DNA of 64,000 nt from Nocardioides palaemonis (GCF_018275325.1 NZ_JAGVQR010000001.1:806001-870000), one strand, 5' to 3'. Numbered from the stretch's first letter, positions 25,222 through 34,290 are shown. Program-made: numbers and translations. The notes: a model not told the origin generated them from the sequence alone.

Positions 25222-25445
25222 CTTTTCCTCCAGGTGTGTGGAGCCCTGGAGGTGTGGGCGGGGGCCAGATCGCGGTGCCACCACACCTTCGCCGACAGCT
25301 GCCGGCCTCTCGTCGGTGACGTCGTACGCACGGACGAGTGCTGCTCGGCGCCCGGCTGCCCGGGACGTCGGGGGTTCGTCAGGCCCCGCACTCGTCGACG
25401 CCATCGTGGGCGACGAGGAGGTCCGCGGGCAACTCGTTTGCGGCG
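25222..25445 (-). promoter_or_regulatory. T-box leader of aspS, translational type
   Basis: Minus strand. T-box bulge TGGTGGCACCGCG (plus 25283-25271). Antisequestrator arms AGGTGTGG and CCACACCT flank it. The latter overlaps CCTCCAGG (25252-25245), which otherwise pairs perfectly with CCTGGAGG (25234-25227), the arm that contains the GGAGG ribosome site of aspS: 8 bp stem, 10 nt loop. Uncharged tRNA should favour the first fold and free the site. A short stem I closes with CCCGC/GCGGG (25429-25425 / 25389-25385), and by comparison with the ileS leader the specifier would be GAC (Asp) at 25396-25394. Confidence 0.85.
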
Positions 25446-25460
25446 TCTAGGCTCCGGCGC

Positions 25461-26414
25461 ATGCTCGTGCACCTGCGGCTGACCGTCCCGACCGCGCTCA
25501 CCGACGACGTCGTCGCGCTGCTCGAGGACCAGCACCGCTCAGCGAACCTCACCGTCCTCGTCGGTGCGTCCCGCTCGCCCGTGGGCGACCTCGTCGAGTG
25601 CGACGTCGCGCGCGAGCTGGTCGGAGAGCTCATCGACCGGCTCAAGACGCTCGGCCTGCACGAGAGCGGCGGCATCGTCGTCACCACCCCGACCGCGACG
25701 CCCTTCGCCGCGGCCCGCCACCTCGAGCGCACCGCCCCCGGCGACCCGGAGGACGCGGTGATCTGGGAGTCGGTGATCGACGAGTGCTACTCCGCGAGCC
25801 GGCCGACGGTGTCGTTCCACGTCTTCCTCACGCTGGCCACCCTGCTCGCCGCGATCGCCGTGATCACCGACTCCTCGGTGCTGGTGATCGGCGCCATGGT
25901 GGTCGGGCCCGAGTTCGGCACCGTGGCGGCGATCGCCACGGGCCTGGTCTTCGGCCGGCTCGGGCTGACGTGGCGGGCGCTGCGGCTGCTGGTGCTGAGC
26001 TTCGTGATCGCGATCGCGGTGGTCACCGTGCTCGCCCTCGTGGCCTCGCTGACGGGCCTGGTCACGGCCGACATGGTCACCCGGCCGCGGCCGCAGACCG
26101 GCTTCATCTGGCACCCCGACCGGTGGTCATTCATCGTGGCGCTGATCGCGGGCGCGGCGGGCGTGCTGGCGATGACCACCGCCCGGGCCAACGCGATGGT
26201 CGGCGTGTTCATCTCCGTCACGACCGTCCCCGCTGCCGGCAACCTCGCGCTCGCGCTCGGCACGTGGGCGCCCTCGGAGATGCGCGGCTCGGTCGCCCAG
26301 CTCGGGGTCAACCTCGCCGGGATGGTGATCGCCGGCGTCGTCGTGCTGGTGCTCCAGCGGCTGCTGTGGGCGCGCGTGCTGCGTGCGTCGCAGCGCCTCT
26401 TCAGCCGCTCGTGA
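25461..26414 (+). CDS. DUF389 family membrane protein
   Basis: 317 aa. An N-terminal soluble ferredoxin-like domain (about residues 1-105) precedes about six membrane helices with the DUF389 blocks VLVIGAMVVGPEFGTVAAIATGL and MVGVFISVTTVPAAGNLALAL. Function of the family is unknown. Divergent from aspS, its start lying just beyond the T-box leader; its 3' end overlaps the convergent acetyltransferase gene by 14 bp. Confidence 0.9.
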   Translation: MLVHLRLTVPTALTDDVVALLEDQHRSANLTVLVGASRSPVGDLVECDVARELVGELIDRLKTLGLHESGGIVVTTPTATPFAAARHLERTAPGDPEDAVIWESVIDECYSASRPTVSFHVFLTLATLLAAIAVITDSSVLVIGAMVVGPEFGTVAAIATGLVFGRLGLTWRALRLLVLSFVIAIAVVTVLALVASLTGLVTADMVTRPRPQTGFIWHPDRWSFIVALIAGAAGVLAMTTARANAMVGVFISVTTVPAAGNLALALGTWAPSEMRGSVAQLGVNLAGMVIAGVVVLVLQRLLWARVLRASQRLFSRS

Positions 26415-27312
26415 GGACGAGGTAGCGGTTGGTGTGGTGGGTGCGGAACCCGAGCCGGTCGTAGAGCGCGAGCGCGCCGTCGTTGGCCACCTCGACGTGC
26501 AGCATCGCGGTGCGCGCCCCGCGGGAGGCGCCCCAGTCGACGAGCTCGCCGAGGACGTACGTCGCCAGGCCGCGCCGCTGGTGGTCCGGGTCGACCTCCA
26601 GCCCCTCGACGAGCAGCCAGTCGCCGGACAGCACCCCGCGGCCGCGTGCGACGCCGTCGGCCAGCACGACCGTGGCCTCGGCCGGTGACTCGTCGGTGCG
26701 CGACGGGAGGTCCGTGGTGACGCCGCGGGTGGCCCGGGCGAGCTGCGCGACCGGCGCCAGCTGGGCGTGGGCGTCGCCGGAGCCCGTCGGCGCGAAGCCC
26801 AGCGTGGCCAGCCGTTCCTCCTCGTCGCTCCCGAGGCGCACCTGCGCGAGCGGGGCCTGGTCGCGAGCGGCGTAGAACTCGCGGACCCGCCAGACGGCGT
26901 CGGCCCAGCCGATGCCCGGGTCCTCCATCGCGAGCACCGAGTTGCCGCGGCGACGCAGCCGGCCGCCGTGCGGGGGCGAGGCGCGCAGCGTCCACGCGCC
27001 CAGCGGCTCCGTGGTGACCTCGGCCCACAGCGCCTCGACGTGCCGCTCGACCTCGGAGGCCGGCACCCGGGAGCGGACCGACGCGCGCGGGGGCACGGGC
27101 TTGCCGGTCACGACGTCGGCGAGCGGGATCGCGACCGGGCCGTGGCCGTCGCGGTCGACGGTCAGGGTCTCCCAGTCCCACGCCGTGCAGGTCCCGAGCA
27201 CGTCGCTCGCGCGACCGTCGGGCAGCAGGTGCCGGACCACCACGCGCCGGCCGACCACGTGCGGTCCGAGGGAGTGCCTGCCCACGGGCTGGGGTTCCGG
27301 CGTGTCGTCCAC
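26401..27312 (-). CDS. GNAT acetyltransferase, Rv0428c-like
   Basis: 303 aa. N-terminal SH3-like domain (about residues 12-75, [20 protein letters not shown]) and a C-terminal GNAT fold with acetyl-CoA loop [21 protein letters not shown] and closing [19 protein letters not shown]. This two-domain arrangement matches the Rv0428c group next to ferredoxin/dapC in other actinobacteria. GTG 27312 chosen at the beginning of the SH3-like domain. Divergent from fdxA. Substrate unknown. Confidence 0.85.
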   Translation of the reverse strand: MDDTPEPQPVGRHSLGPHVVGRRVVVRHLLPDGRASDVLGTCTAWDWETLTVDRDGHGPVAIPLADVVTGKPVPPRASVRSRVPASEVERHVEALWAEVTTEPLGAWTLRASPPHGGRLRRRGNSVLAMEDPGIGWADAVWRVREFYAARDQAPLAQVRLGSDEEERLATLGFAPTGSGDAHAQLAPVAQLARATRGVTTDLPSRTDESPAEATVVLADGVARGRGVLSGDWLLVEGLEVDPDHQRRGLATYVLGELVDWGASRGARTAMLHVEVANDGALALYDRLGFRTHHTNRYLVLTSG

Positions 27313-27378
27313 GGCACGGATACTAGAGTGGGCGCGCTGACGATCCCGTCCGTGCTCAGCCGTCTTCAGGAGGACCTG

Positions 27379-27705
27379 GTGACCTACGTCATCGCCCAGC
27401 CGTGCGTCGACCTCAAGGACCGCGCGTGCGTCGACGAGTGCCCCGTCGACTGCATCTACGAGGGCAAGCGGATGCTCTACATCCACCCCGACGAGTGCGT
27501 CGACTGCGGTGCCTGCGAGCCGGTGTGCCCGGTCGAGGCGATCTTCTACGAGGACGACACCCCGGAGGAGTGGAAGGGCTTCTACGACGCCAACGTCCAC
27601 TTCTTCGACGACCTCGGCTCGCCCGGCGGTGCCGCGAAGATGGGCGTCATCGACGCCGACCACGCGCTCGTCGCCGCGCTGCCCCCGCAGGAGCACGACG
27701 AGTGA
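27379..27705 (+). CDS. fdxA: 7Fe ferredoxin
   Basis: 108-aa [3Fe-4S][4Fe-4S] ferredoxin. Cysteine blocks [21 protein letters not shown] and [20 protein letters not shown] supply the ligands for both clusters. GTG start with AGGAGG six bases upstream. Stop overlaps the dapC start (GTGA). A general low-potential electron carrier, possibly for P450s or oxidoreductases elsewhere. Confidence 0.96.
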   Translation: MTYVIAQPCVDLKDRACVDECPVDCIYEGKRMLYIHPDECVDCGACEPVCPVEAIFYEDDTPEEWKGFYDANVHFFDDLGSPGGAAKMGVIDADHALVAALPPQEHDE

Positions 27706-28868
27706 CCGACCTTCCGATGGTCGAGGAGGTCGCGCAGCGACCGTCACGAGACCACCGGAAGGTCTCGCAGCGTCTCCCTGACTTCCCCTGGGACAAGCTC
27801 ACGGCCCACGCCGCCACGGCCCGCGCGCACCCCGACGGGATCGTCGACCTCTCGGTCGGCACCCCCGTCGACCCGACCCCCGAGGTCGTGCAGGAGGCGC
27901 TGCGGGCCGCGGCGGACTCGCCCGGCTACCCGACGACCATCGGCCTCGAGGCCACCCGGCAGGCGGCGATCGACTGGCTGGCGCGTCGTCACGGCGTGAC
28001 CGGTCTCGGGCTCGACGGCGTGCTGCCGGTGACCGGCTCCAAGGAGCTGATCGCCTCGATGGCGCTGCACCTCGGCATCGGCCCGGGTGACCTGGTCGGC
28101 TACCCCGCCCTGGCCTACCCGACCTACGAGGTGGGGGCCGCGCTCGCCGGCGCCGACAGCCTCGCCACCGACTCGCTCACCGCGTTCGGCCCCCGCACCC
28201 CGCGGCTGCTGTGGCTCAACAGCCCGGCCAACCCGAGCGGCCGCGTCCTGCCGCTCGACCACCTGCGCAAGGTCGTGGACTGGTGCCGCGAGCGCGGCAC
28301 GGTGCTGGTCTCGGACGAGTGCTACATCGAGTGTGCGTGGGAGGGCGAGCGTCCGCTCTCGATCCTCGACCCGCAGGTCAACGGGGGTTCGCTCGACGGC
28401 CTGCTCGCGGTCCACTCGCTGTCCAAGCGCTCCAACCTCGCGGGCTACCGCTGCGCCTTCCTCGCCGGCGACCCGGCGCTGGTCGGCGAGCTGCTCGCGA
28501 TCCGCAAGAACCTCGGCCTGCAGATGCCCGGACCGCAGCAGCGCGCGATGATCGAGGCCCTGGCCGACGACGCCCACGTCGAGGAGCAGCATGCCCGTTA
28601 CGCCGCGCGCCGCGCGGCCCTGAAGGGCGCGCTCGAGGGCGCCGGCTTCACCATCGACCACTCCGAGGCCTCGCTCTACCTCTGGGCGCAGCGCCGGACC
28701 GAGGCGGGCCCGCAGGACTGCTGGTCGACCGTGGCCTGGCTCGCCGACCGCGGGATCCTCGTCGCGCCGGGCGACTTCTACGGCACCGCCGGGCGGCACC
28801 ACGTCCGGGTCGCCTTCACCGCCACCGACGAGCGCGTCGCCGCCGCGGTCTCCCGCCTCGCCGGGTGA
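27702..28868 (+). CDS. dapC: Succinyldiaminopimelate transaminase
   Basis: 388-aa class I PLP aminotransferase of the actinobacterial DapC group, which transaminates N-succinyl-2-amino-6-ketopimelate in diaminopimelate and lysine synthesis. Seen: [28 protein letters not shown], the cofactor-binding NSPANPSG, and the PLP lysine in [19 protein letters not shown] start overlaps fdxA. Residues 6-18 ([13 protein letters not shown]) are encoded by a palindromic repeat element placed between the start codon and the conserved start of the domain, so the extension is probably non-functional sequence. Confidence 0.93.
   Translation: MTDLPMVEEVAQRPSRDHRKVSQRLPDFPWDKLTAHAATARAHPDGIVDLSVGTPVDPTPEVVQEALRAAADSPGYPTTIGLEATRQAAIDWLARRHGVTGLGLDGVLPVTGSKELIASMALHLGIGPGDLVGYPALAYPTYEVGAALAGADSLATDSLTAFGPRTPRLLWLNSPANPSGRVLPLDHLRKVVDWCRERGTVLVSDECYIECAWEGERPLSILDPQVNGGSLDGLLAVHSLSKRSNLAGYRCAFLAGDPALVGELLAIRKNLGLQMPGPQQRAMIEALADDAHVEEQHARYAARRAALKGALEGAGFTIDHSEASLYLWAQRRTEAGPQDCWSTVAWLADRGILVAPGDFYGTAGRHHVRVAFTATDERVAAAVSRLAG
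27718..27756. repeat. Palindromic element at the 5' end of dapC
   Basis: Outer arms TGGTC/GACCA and a perfect inner hairpin GGTCGC-GCA-GCGACC. In frame with dapC. Same architecture as the copy inside ileS. Confidence 0.85.
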
Positions 28869-28955
28869 CCTGCCGCCCGCGGGTGTGCGGCAGGCTGGAC
28901 CGTCTGGTGCCGGACGGCGGGTCCGGCACCCGGGAGGCGCGAGCCGGAGGCTGAC

Positions 28956-29798
28956 ATGCGGGTGACGGTGCTGGGCACGGGGACGATGGGCGCGGGCATG
29001 GCCCGCTCGCTGCTGCGCGAGGGACACGACGTCACCGTCTGGAACCGGACGGCCGCGCGCGCCGAGCCGCTGGCTGCCGACGGCGCCCGGGTCGCGGCCA
29101 GCGCGTCCGACGCCGTCGCCGGGGCGGAGGCCGTGGTGACGATCCTCTTCGACACGGTGTCCGTGCTGGAGGTGATGACCGAGGTCTCCCTCCCTGCGGG
29201 ATGCGTGTGGGTGCAGGCGGCCACGATCGGCGTCGACGGCACCGAGCGCGTCGCTGCCCTCGCCGGCGAGCGTGGCTGGCTGCTGGTCGACGCCCCGGTC
29301 CTCGGCACCAAGGCGCCGGCCGAGCAGGGCGCGCTGGTCGTGCTCGCCGCGGGGGAGGACGCCGCGCTCGAGGCGGCACGCCCGGTGACCGACGCGATCG
29401 GGTCGCGCGTGGTCCGCGCCGGGACCCGTCCGGGCGAGGCCGCGCGGCTCAAGCTCGTCTGCAACGCGTGGGTCGCGACGCTGACGGCCGCGGTCGGGCA
29501 GTCCGTCGCGCTCGCCGAGGCGCTGGGCCTGGACCCGCAGCTGTTCCTCGCCGCGCTCGAGGGCGGCGCGGTCGACACGCCGTACGCCCACGTCAAGGGC
29601 GCGGCGATGCTCGCGGGGGACTACCCGCCGTCCTTCGCCGTCGACGGGGTCCGCAAGGACCTCGGCCTGATCCGCGACGCCGCGCGGGCCAGCTCGACCG
29701 ACGACCGGCTGCTGACCGCGGTGCTCGACCTGTTCGAGCAGGCCAGCGCGTCCGGCCACGGCGCCGACGACATGGCGGCGGTCCGCACCGCCTTCTGA
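28956..29798 (+). CDS. 3-hydroxyisobutyrate dehydrogenase-like oxidoreductase
   Basis: 280 aa beta-hydroxyacid dehydrogenase fold. NAD(P) motif VLGTGTMGAGMARSLLREGH at the N terminus, WNRT at the end of strand 2 (suggesting NADP preference), DAPVLGTKAPAEQGALVVL as the usual substrate-binding G-x-x-x-A region, and catalytic Lys in RLKLVCNAW. GGAGG six bases before ATG. Substrate unknown. Confidence 0.87.
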   Translation: MRVTVLGTGTMGAGMARSLLREGHDVTVWNRTAARAEPLAADGARVAASASDAVAGAEAVVTILFDTVSVLEVMTEVSLPAGCVWVQAATIGVDGTERVAALAGERGWLLVDAPVLGTKAPAEQGALVVLAAGEDAALEAARPVTDAIGSRVVRAGTRPGEAARLKLVCNAWVATLTAAVGQSVALAEALGLDPQLFLAALEGGAVDTPYAHVKGAAMLAGDYPPSFAVDGVRKDLGLIRDAARASSTDDRLLTAVLDLFEQASASGHGADDMAAVRTAF

Positions 29799-29898
29799 GC
29801 CGACGGCTGCTCCTGTTACCCACTCCGGGTGATGACACCGGGGCCGTCCCGTTCCTAGCGTGGCAGGGACCAGCCACGTGCTCGGGACAGGAGTCCAC

Positions 29899-30903
29899 AT
29901 GCCGCACCGCACGCCACGCCGCACGCTCACGACCGCGCTCGTCGCGCTCACCACCGGGCTCGCCGCACTCCTCGCCGGCGTCGGCACCGGCGCCGGTGCG
30001 GCCGGGGCCTCGGCGCCCACCGCCGCGTCGGCGGACGCCCGCCCGGCCACCGCCCACGCGCGTCGCGCGGGCCTCGACGGCCGCATCGCCTTCGTCCGCG
30101 GCGGACAGGTCTTCTCGATGGACCGCTGGGGCGGCGACGTGCGACAGCTGACCACGAGCGGCACCAACACCCACCCGCAGTGGTCGCCCGACGGCCAGCG
30201 GATCGCCTACCTGCACGAGGCCGGCGGTCGCCGCGACATCTGGGTGATGTCGTCCGGCGGCGGGCGCCAGCGCGCGGTCACCACCACCGGCGACGTGAGC
30301 AGCGAGGGCGCGTCGTGGGCACCCGGCGGCAAGCGCCTCGCCTTCGCCGACGGCCAGGGTCAGCTGATGACGGTCGCCTCCCAGCCGCCGTTCGGCGTGC
30401 AGCAGGCCCTCGGCTACCCGACCGGCGGCTTCTGCGACGTGGGAGACACCGGGGTCCGCGGACCGGTCCCGGTCGACCGCTACCTCTCCTGGTCGCCCGA
30501 CGGCCGGATCGCCGTGGTCAACCACGGCGACTGCTACTTCGACGACCGGCTCGACCACTACGTCGTCGACACCCAGGAGCTGCGGCAGTACGACGCCTCC
30601 GGCGCGGACTGCTGCGGCTACCACCTGTGGAGCGACCTGTTCTGGGGGCCGGGCAGCGAGTTCGGCTACACGCTCGAGGACTTCGGACCCTACGGCGACG
30701 AGCCGCAGCCGACCCGCATCGTCTACCCCGGCTTCCGCTCCCTCGACGGTGACACCGGCGGCGCCCCGTCACCGTCCGGGCATTTCCTGGCGCTGTCGAC
30801 GACCCGTGACGGCCAGTCGGTCGTGGTGCGGGCGCGGGCCGACGGCTTCGGCCGCACCGTGCTGGCCGTCGGGGCGCAGCCGGACTGGCAGCAGCGCCCC
30901 TGA
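29899..30903 (+). CDS. Secreted TolB-like beta-propeller protein
   Basis: 334 aa. Signal peptide of about 35-45 residues with hydrophobic core ALVALTTGLAALLAGVGTG, then a WD40/PD40-like propeller: repeated blades end in the Y/W-SPDG pattern, as in HPQWSPDGQRIAYLHEAGG, SYLS-type RYLSWSPDGRIAVV and a later PSPSGHFLAL. Cysteine-rich loops (SGADCCGYHLW) suggest extracellular disulfides. AGGAG six bases before ATG. Function unknown. Confidence 0.8.
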   Translation: MPHRTPRRTLTTALVALTTGLAALLAGVGTGAGAAGASAPTAASADARPATAHARRAGLDGRIAFVRGGQVFSMDRWGGDVRQLTTSGTNTHPQWSPDGQRIAYLHEAGGRRDIWVMSSGGGRQRAVTTTGDVSSEGASWAPGGKRLAFADGQGQLMTVASQPPFGVQQALGYPTGGFCDVGDTGVRGPVPVDRYLSWSPDGRIAVVNHGDCYFDDRLDHYVVDTQELRQYDASGADCCGYHLWSDLFWGPGSEFGYTLEDFGPYGDEPQPTRIVYPGFRSLDGDTGGAPSPSGHFLALSTTRDGQSVVVRARADGFGRTVLAVGAQPDWQQRP

Positions 30904-30955
30904 GTGCGTCCGGTCCGGGTTGGTCCGGTCTGGTTCGGTCCGGTTCGGGGGGCCG

Positions 30956-31915
30956 TCAGTCGAAGACGTCGACGTGGACGTGGTCGCGGTGCTCGAGGAT
31001 CGCCCGGTCGCCGCGTGAGGACGACGGCACGCGATAGCGCCGCCAGCCGTCGTCGGAGCCGGCCTGCCAGATCCGCCCGTCGAAGATGAGCGTCCGGATC
31101 GCGAGCCGGTCGGCGTTGGCCACGAGGTAGCTCGCCATCGCCCATCCGCGCTTGCGGTTCTCCGCGTCGATCGGACGGTAGAAGATGTCGATCGCGCGGC
31201 CCTCGTAGTGCGCCGACCCCTCCATGTGCCCGGTCGAGACGCCGCCGGGCTCGAACCCGCCGAGCGACAGCGTGCCGAACCGCTCCTCGAGGTCGCTGCG
31301 CACGGCCGCGGCCCGCTCGACCAGGCCGCTCTCGTCGAGCACGTCGCCGGCCTCCTCGCGGTCGCCGGGCACCTCGCACCACATCGCGCGGGGGGAGTTG
31401 CCGGTCAGCGCGGAGGCGAGGGCCCGGCCGTCCTCCTCGTGGTCGGCGTACGCGTCCGGGTAGGCCGAGCGCTGCACCTCCTGCGCCGCGACGGTGATCT
31501 CCATCGTCTCGTAGCCGTCGACCTTCGCGAGGGCGTCGTAGAACGCGTTGGTCGCGAAGACCGGGTCGGTCAGCTGGTCGACCGTGCCCCAGCCCTGCGA
31601 CGGGCGCTGCTGGAACAGCCCGACGGAGTCGCGGTCGCCGTAGTCGATGTTGTAGAGCTTCGACTCCTGGAACGCGGTGGCGAGCGCGATGCTCGCGGCC
31701 CGCGCGGGCATGCCCCGCTCGACCGAGATCGCGGTGATGAGGGCGGCGTTCTGGGCCTGCTCGAGGTCGACCTCGACGGTGTGGCCACCGACCTCGACCG
31801 TGCAGCCGGTGGTCGACAGCAGGTCGACCCCGTCGCGGTCGACGAGCACCACGACGGTCACGGCGGCGCCCAGCGCGGCGACCGCGCCGACGGCGACGGT
31901 GCGCAGGGAGGGCAT
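30956..31915 (-). CDS. Exported lysozyme-like / M15-like cell-wall protein
   Basis: 319 aa. One N-terminal membrane helix (LRTVAVGAVAALGAAVTVVVL), then a lysozyme-like segment with the helix PARAASIALATAFQESKL and GLFQQRPSQGWG, as in transglycosylase-like domains (Glu of FQES is the candidate catalytic acid). The C-terminal ~120 residues have GSAHYEGRAIDIFYRP and end HRDHVHVDVFD, a His/Asp pattern seen in D-Ala-D-Ala carboxypeptidase-like M15 folds. Likely acts on peptidoglycan. Start has only a weak ribosome site. Downstream of dapD on the same strand. Confidence 0.75.
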   Translation of the reverse strand: MPSLRTVAVGAVAALGAAVTVVVLVDRDGVDLLSTTGCTVEVGGHTVEVDLEQAQNAALITAISVERGMPARAASIALATAFQESKLYNIDYGDRDSVGLFQQRPSQGWGTVDQLTDPVFATNAFYDALAKVDGYETMEITVAAQEVQRSAYPDAYADHEEDGRALASALTGNSPRAMWCEVPGDREEAGDVLDESGLVERAAAVRSDLEERFGTLSLGGFEPGGVSTGHMEGSAHYEGRAIDIFYRPIDAENRKRGWAMASYLVANADRLAIRTLIFDGRIWQAGSDDGWRRYRVPSSSRGDRAILEHRDHVHVDVFD

Positions 31916-31934
31916 GGGCGTGCGTCCCGGGGTG

Positions 31935-32876
31935 CTAGTTGGCGTGCAGCGCCGCGTTGAGGGCGATGCCGTCGCCCTTCCACGGCACGGCCTCGATGGC
32001 ACCGGACACCGAGTTGCGGCGGAACAGCACGTTGTCGGCGCCCGAGAGCGTGGCCGCCTTCACGACCTGCGGCTTGCCGTCGAGGTCCGTGACGGTGACC
32101 TTCGTGCCGGCGGTGACGTAGCAGCCCGCCTCGACGACGCAGTCGTCGCCGAGCGAGATGCCGATGCCGGCGTTGGCGCCGAGCAGGCAGCGCTCGCCGA
32201 CCGAGATCGTCTCCTTGCCGCCGCCCGAGAGGGTGCCCATGATCGACGAGCCGCCGCCGACGTCGGAGCCGTCGCCGACGACCACGCCGGCCGAGATGCG
32301 GCCCTCGACCATCGAGGTGCCGAGGGTGCCGGCGTTGAAGTTGACGAAGCCCTCGTGCATGACCGTCGTGCCCTCGGCCAGGTGGGCGCCGAGGCGGACG
32401 CGGTCGGCGTCGGCGATGCGGACGCCCGTGGGCAGGACGTAGTCGGTCATGCGGGGGAACTTGTCGACCCCGAGGACGGTGACGTGGTGGCCGGCCGCGC
32501 GCAGGCGGGCGCGGGTCGCCTCGAAGCCCTCGACCGCGCACGGACCGGCGGAGGTCCACACGACGTTGGCCAGCAGGCCGAAGATCCCCTCGAGGGACTG
32601 CCCGTGCGGGCGCACCAGCCGGTGGGACAGCAGGTGCAGCCGCAGCCAGACGTCCTCGGTGCTCGCGGGCGCGTCCGCGAGGTCGGCCACCTCCACGAGC
32701 CGCACCTCGCGGCGTACGCCGCGTGCCTCGTCCTCGCCCTCCAGCGCGGTCAGCTCCGCAGGCGCGTCGCCCTCGGTCGCGCCGAGCACGGGGGAGGGGA
32801 ACCAGGCGTCGAGGACGGAGTCGCCCGACGCGCCGGTGTGGAGGGTCAGCAGGCCGTAGCCGGAGGCAGCAGTCAC
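31935..32876 (-). CDS. dapD: Tetrahydrodipicolinate N-succinyltransferase
   Basis: 313-aa actinobacterial DapD, transferring succinyl from succinyl-CoA to tetrahydrodipicolinate in the diaminopimelate pathway. The C-terminal left-handed beta-helix of hexapeptide repeats is clear from about residue 160 ([45 protein letters not shown]-type turns). N-terminal domain begins [12 protein letters not shown] 32876 chosen at the family start. dapC and dapE are also in the window but are not in the same operon. Confidence 0.95.
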   Translation of the reverse strand: MTAASGYGLLTLHTGASGDSVLDAWFPSPVLGATEGDAPAELTALEGEDEARGVRREVRLVEVADLADAPASTEDVWLRLHLLSHRLVRPHGQSLEGIFGLLANVVWTSAGPCAVEGFEATRARLRAAGHHVTVLGVDKFPRMTDYVLPTGVRIADADRVRLGAHLAEGTTVMHEGFVNFNAGTLGTSMVEGRISAGVVVGDGSDVGGGSSIMGTLSGGGKETISVGERCLLGANAGIGISLGDDCVVEAGCYVTAGTKVTVTDLDGKPQVVKAATLSGADNVLFRRNSVSGAIEAVPWKGDGIALNAALHAN

Positions 32877-32920
32877 GCGCCAAGGGTACGGAAGCCACCC
32901 GAGGGGGTGGGCATCGCGGG

Positions 32921-33460
32921 CTACTGCCCGGTGCGTCCGTCCACGCGCTCGCGGACGAGGTCGGCGTGCCCGCAGTGGCGCGCGTACTCCTCGATCATGT
33001 GCACGATGATGTCGCGCACCTCGGTCGGCTCGCCGTGGACGTCGACGACGGTGTCGAGGTCGGTGCGGTCGAGCACCTCGCGGGCGTAGGCGATCTCGCC
33101 CTGCCACAGCGCGTGCGCCTCGCGGACGAGGTCGTCGTCGGCCTCGGGGAAGGTGAACCCGGTGTCGCCGCCCTCCTCCTGGAACAGCCGCGGGAGGTCC
33201 ATCCGCTCCTCGATCACCCGGCGGAACCAGCTCTGCTCCACCCGCGCCATGTGGCGCACCAGGCCCAGCAGGGAGATGTTCGACGGCGGCACCGCCTTCG
33301 TCGCCAGCTGCTGCGCGTCGAGCCCGTTGCACTTGAGCGCGAGCGTCTGGCGGTAGTGCTCGAGGTAGCCCACGAGGCACTCCTTCTCACCGCGGGTGGG
33401 CTGGAGGTCCTGCATCCGCGGGTCCTGGTCGGTGGGCAGCCACATGCCGTCGAAGCTCAT
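32921..33460 (-). CDS. DinB family (DUF664) protein
   Basis: 179-aa four-helix bundle protein. The three metal-binding histidines of DinB proteins are at [13 protein letters not shown] and [20 protein letters not shown]. In mycothiol-producing actinobacteria many DUF664 proteins are metal-dependent thiol transferases, but the substrate here is unknown. The gene lies 44 bp downstream of the XRE regulator gene on the same strand. Confidence 0.88.
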   Translation of the reverse strand: MSFDGMWLPTDQDPRMQDLQPTRGEKECLVGYLEHYRQTLALKCNGLDAQQLATKAVPPSNISLLGLVRHMARVEQSWFRRVIEERMDLPRLFQEEGGDTGFTFPEADDDLVREAHALWQGEIAYAREVLDRTDLDTVVDVHGEPTEVRDIIVHMIEEYARHCGHADLVRERVDGRTGQ

Positions 33461-33503
33461 GGGGGCAACCCAACCGGTCCGCGGGCGGGGGCGGCAAATG
33501 GAT

Positions 33504-33698
33504 TCAGTCCTCGGGCGTGAACACCTCGTCCACGGCGACGTCGAAGAGCCGTCCGATCCGGAAGGCCAGCGAGAGGCGGGGGTCGAAGTGCCCCTTCTCG
33601 ATCGAGATGACCGTCTGGCGCGAGACCCCGAGCGCGTCCGCGCACTCCGACTGGGACAGCCCGGCCTCCTCCCGGAGGACGCGGAGCCGGTTGTGCAT
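33504..33698 (-). CDS. XRE-family HTH regulator
   Basis: 64 aa, almost only a helix-turn-helix: NRLRVLREEAGLSQSECAD, then the recognition region LGVSRQTVISIEKGHFDP. Its ATG overlaps the stop of the preceding membrane protein gene (ATGA). Two palindromes upstream of that gene are its likely operators, making the pair autoregulated. Confidence 0.9.
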   Translation of the reverse strand: MHNRLRVLREEAGLSQSECADALGVSRQTVISIEKGHFDPRLSLAFRIGRLFDVAVDEVFTPED

Positions 33699-34093
33699 CA
33701 GCCCTCCCGGCGTTGGAGGATCACCAGGCGCGCCGACATGTCGGCCAGGCCGAGCAGGACGAAGATCCACAGCGGCAGCGCGTTCCAGTCCAGCACGGAC
33801 GCGACGAACACGGTCACGCCCATCGCGACGATGGTGTCGTAGAAGGCGCCGCTGCTGGCGCGGGTCGTCCACTGGGACTCGATGGACTCCTCGGCCTGCT
33901 CGGGGTGCTCCGTGCGGTCGAGCCCGATCGCCACGAGCGCGACGGCGAACGGCAGCGTCATCGCTGCGAAGACCGCGAAGGTGACGGTGTCGGGGGCGTC
34001 GTCCCGCGTCGTGGCGGCGACGAACCCCACGACGGCGGCGACGGCCGTGCCGGCCGCGGCGGCGATGGTCCAGCGTGTCCGGGTGGTGGTCAT
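33698..34093 (-). CDS. Small membrane protein paired with XRE regulator
   Basis: 131 aa with four hydrophobic segments in two pairs: IAAAAGTAVAAVVGFVAA, FAAMTLPFAVALVAIGL, FYDTIVAMGVTVFVASVL and LPLWIFVLLGLADMS. ATG 34093 follows GAGAGGA. First gene of a two-gene unit with the XRE regulator, a common arrangement in which both are controlled together. Function unknown. Confidence 0.8.
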   Translation of the reverse strand: MTTTRTRWTIAAAAGTAVAAVVGFVAATTRDDAPDTVTFAVFAAMTLPFAVALVAIGLDRTEHPEQAEESIESQWTTRASSGAFYDTIVAMGVTVFVASVLDWNALPLWIFVLLGLADMSARLVILQRREG

Positions 34094-34107
34094 GGCGTCC
34101 TCTCGTG

Positions 34108-34170
34108 TGTCAAAGTTCTTTGACATCATCGTGGGCCTGATGGCGGCTCGATGTCAAGTTTCTTTGACAT
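34108..34170 (-). promoter_or_regulatory. Two palindromic operators over the XRE-module promoter
   Basis: O1 TGTCAAAG-TT-CTTTGACA (34108-34125), a perfect 18-bp palindrome; O2 ATGTCAA-N6-TTTGACAT (34151-34170, one mismatch-free 7-bp arm pair). Centres are 44 bp apart. The minus-strand TTGACA of O2 can serve as a -35 box with CACGAT 18 bp on as a weak -10, so bound repressor would block initiation. Confidence 0.75.
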
Positions 34171-34197
34171 CGGGGGTCCCGTGCGGGCCGGCCGGGT

Positions 34198-34290
34198 GTA
34201 GTCCAGTGGCGAGCTGCTGTCGCCGACGGGTAGTCCAGTGGCCAGCCGCTGCAGGACTCCCGTACTGGCGACGTCTCGCCACTGGACTAC
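34198..34290. repeat. Left composite end of the 34.2-35.5 kb unit
   Basis: Three GTAGTCCAGTGGC modules: direct at 34198 (followed by GAG), direct at 34230 (followed by CAG), inverted at 34275-34290. The first and third are exact 16-bp inverted copies. As a whole it is an inverted, diverged copy of 35427-35519. Confidence 0.85.

Noticed and set aside
25394-25396. Asn codon (AAC) as specifier of the aspS T-box
   Set aside because: AAC occurs nearby, in GACGAACCCC, but only GAC at 25396-25394 has the same place relative to stem I strands as ATC has in the ileS leader. This remains to be confirmed by alignment.
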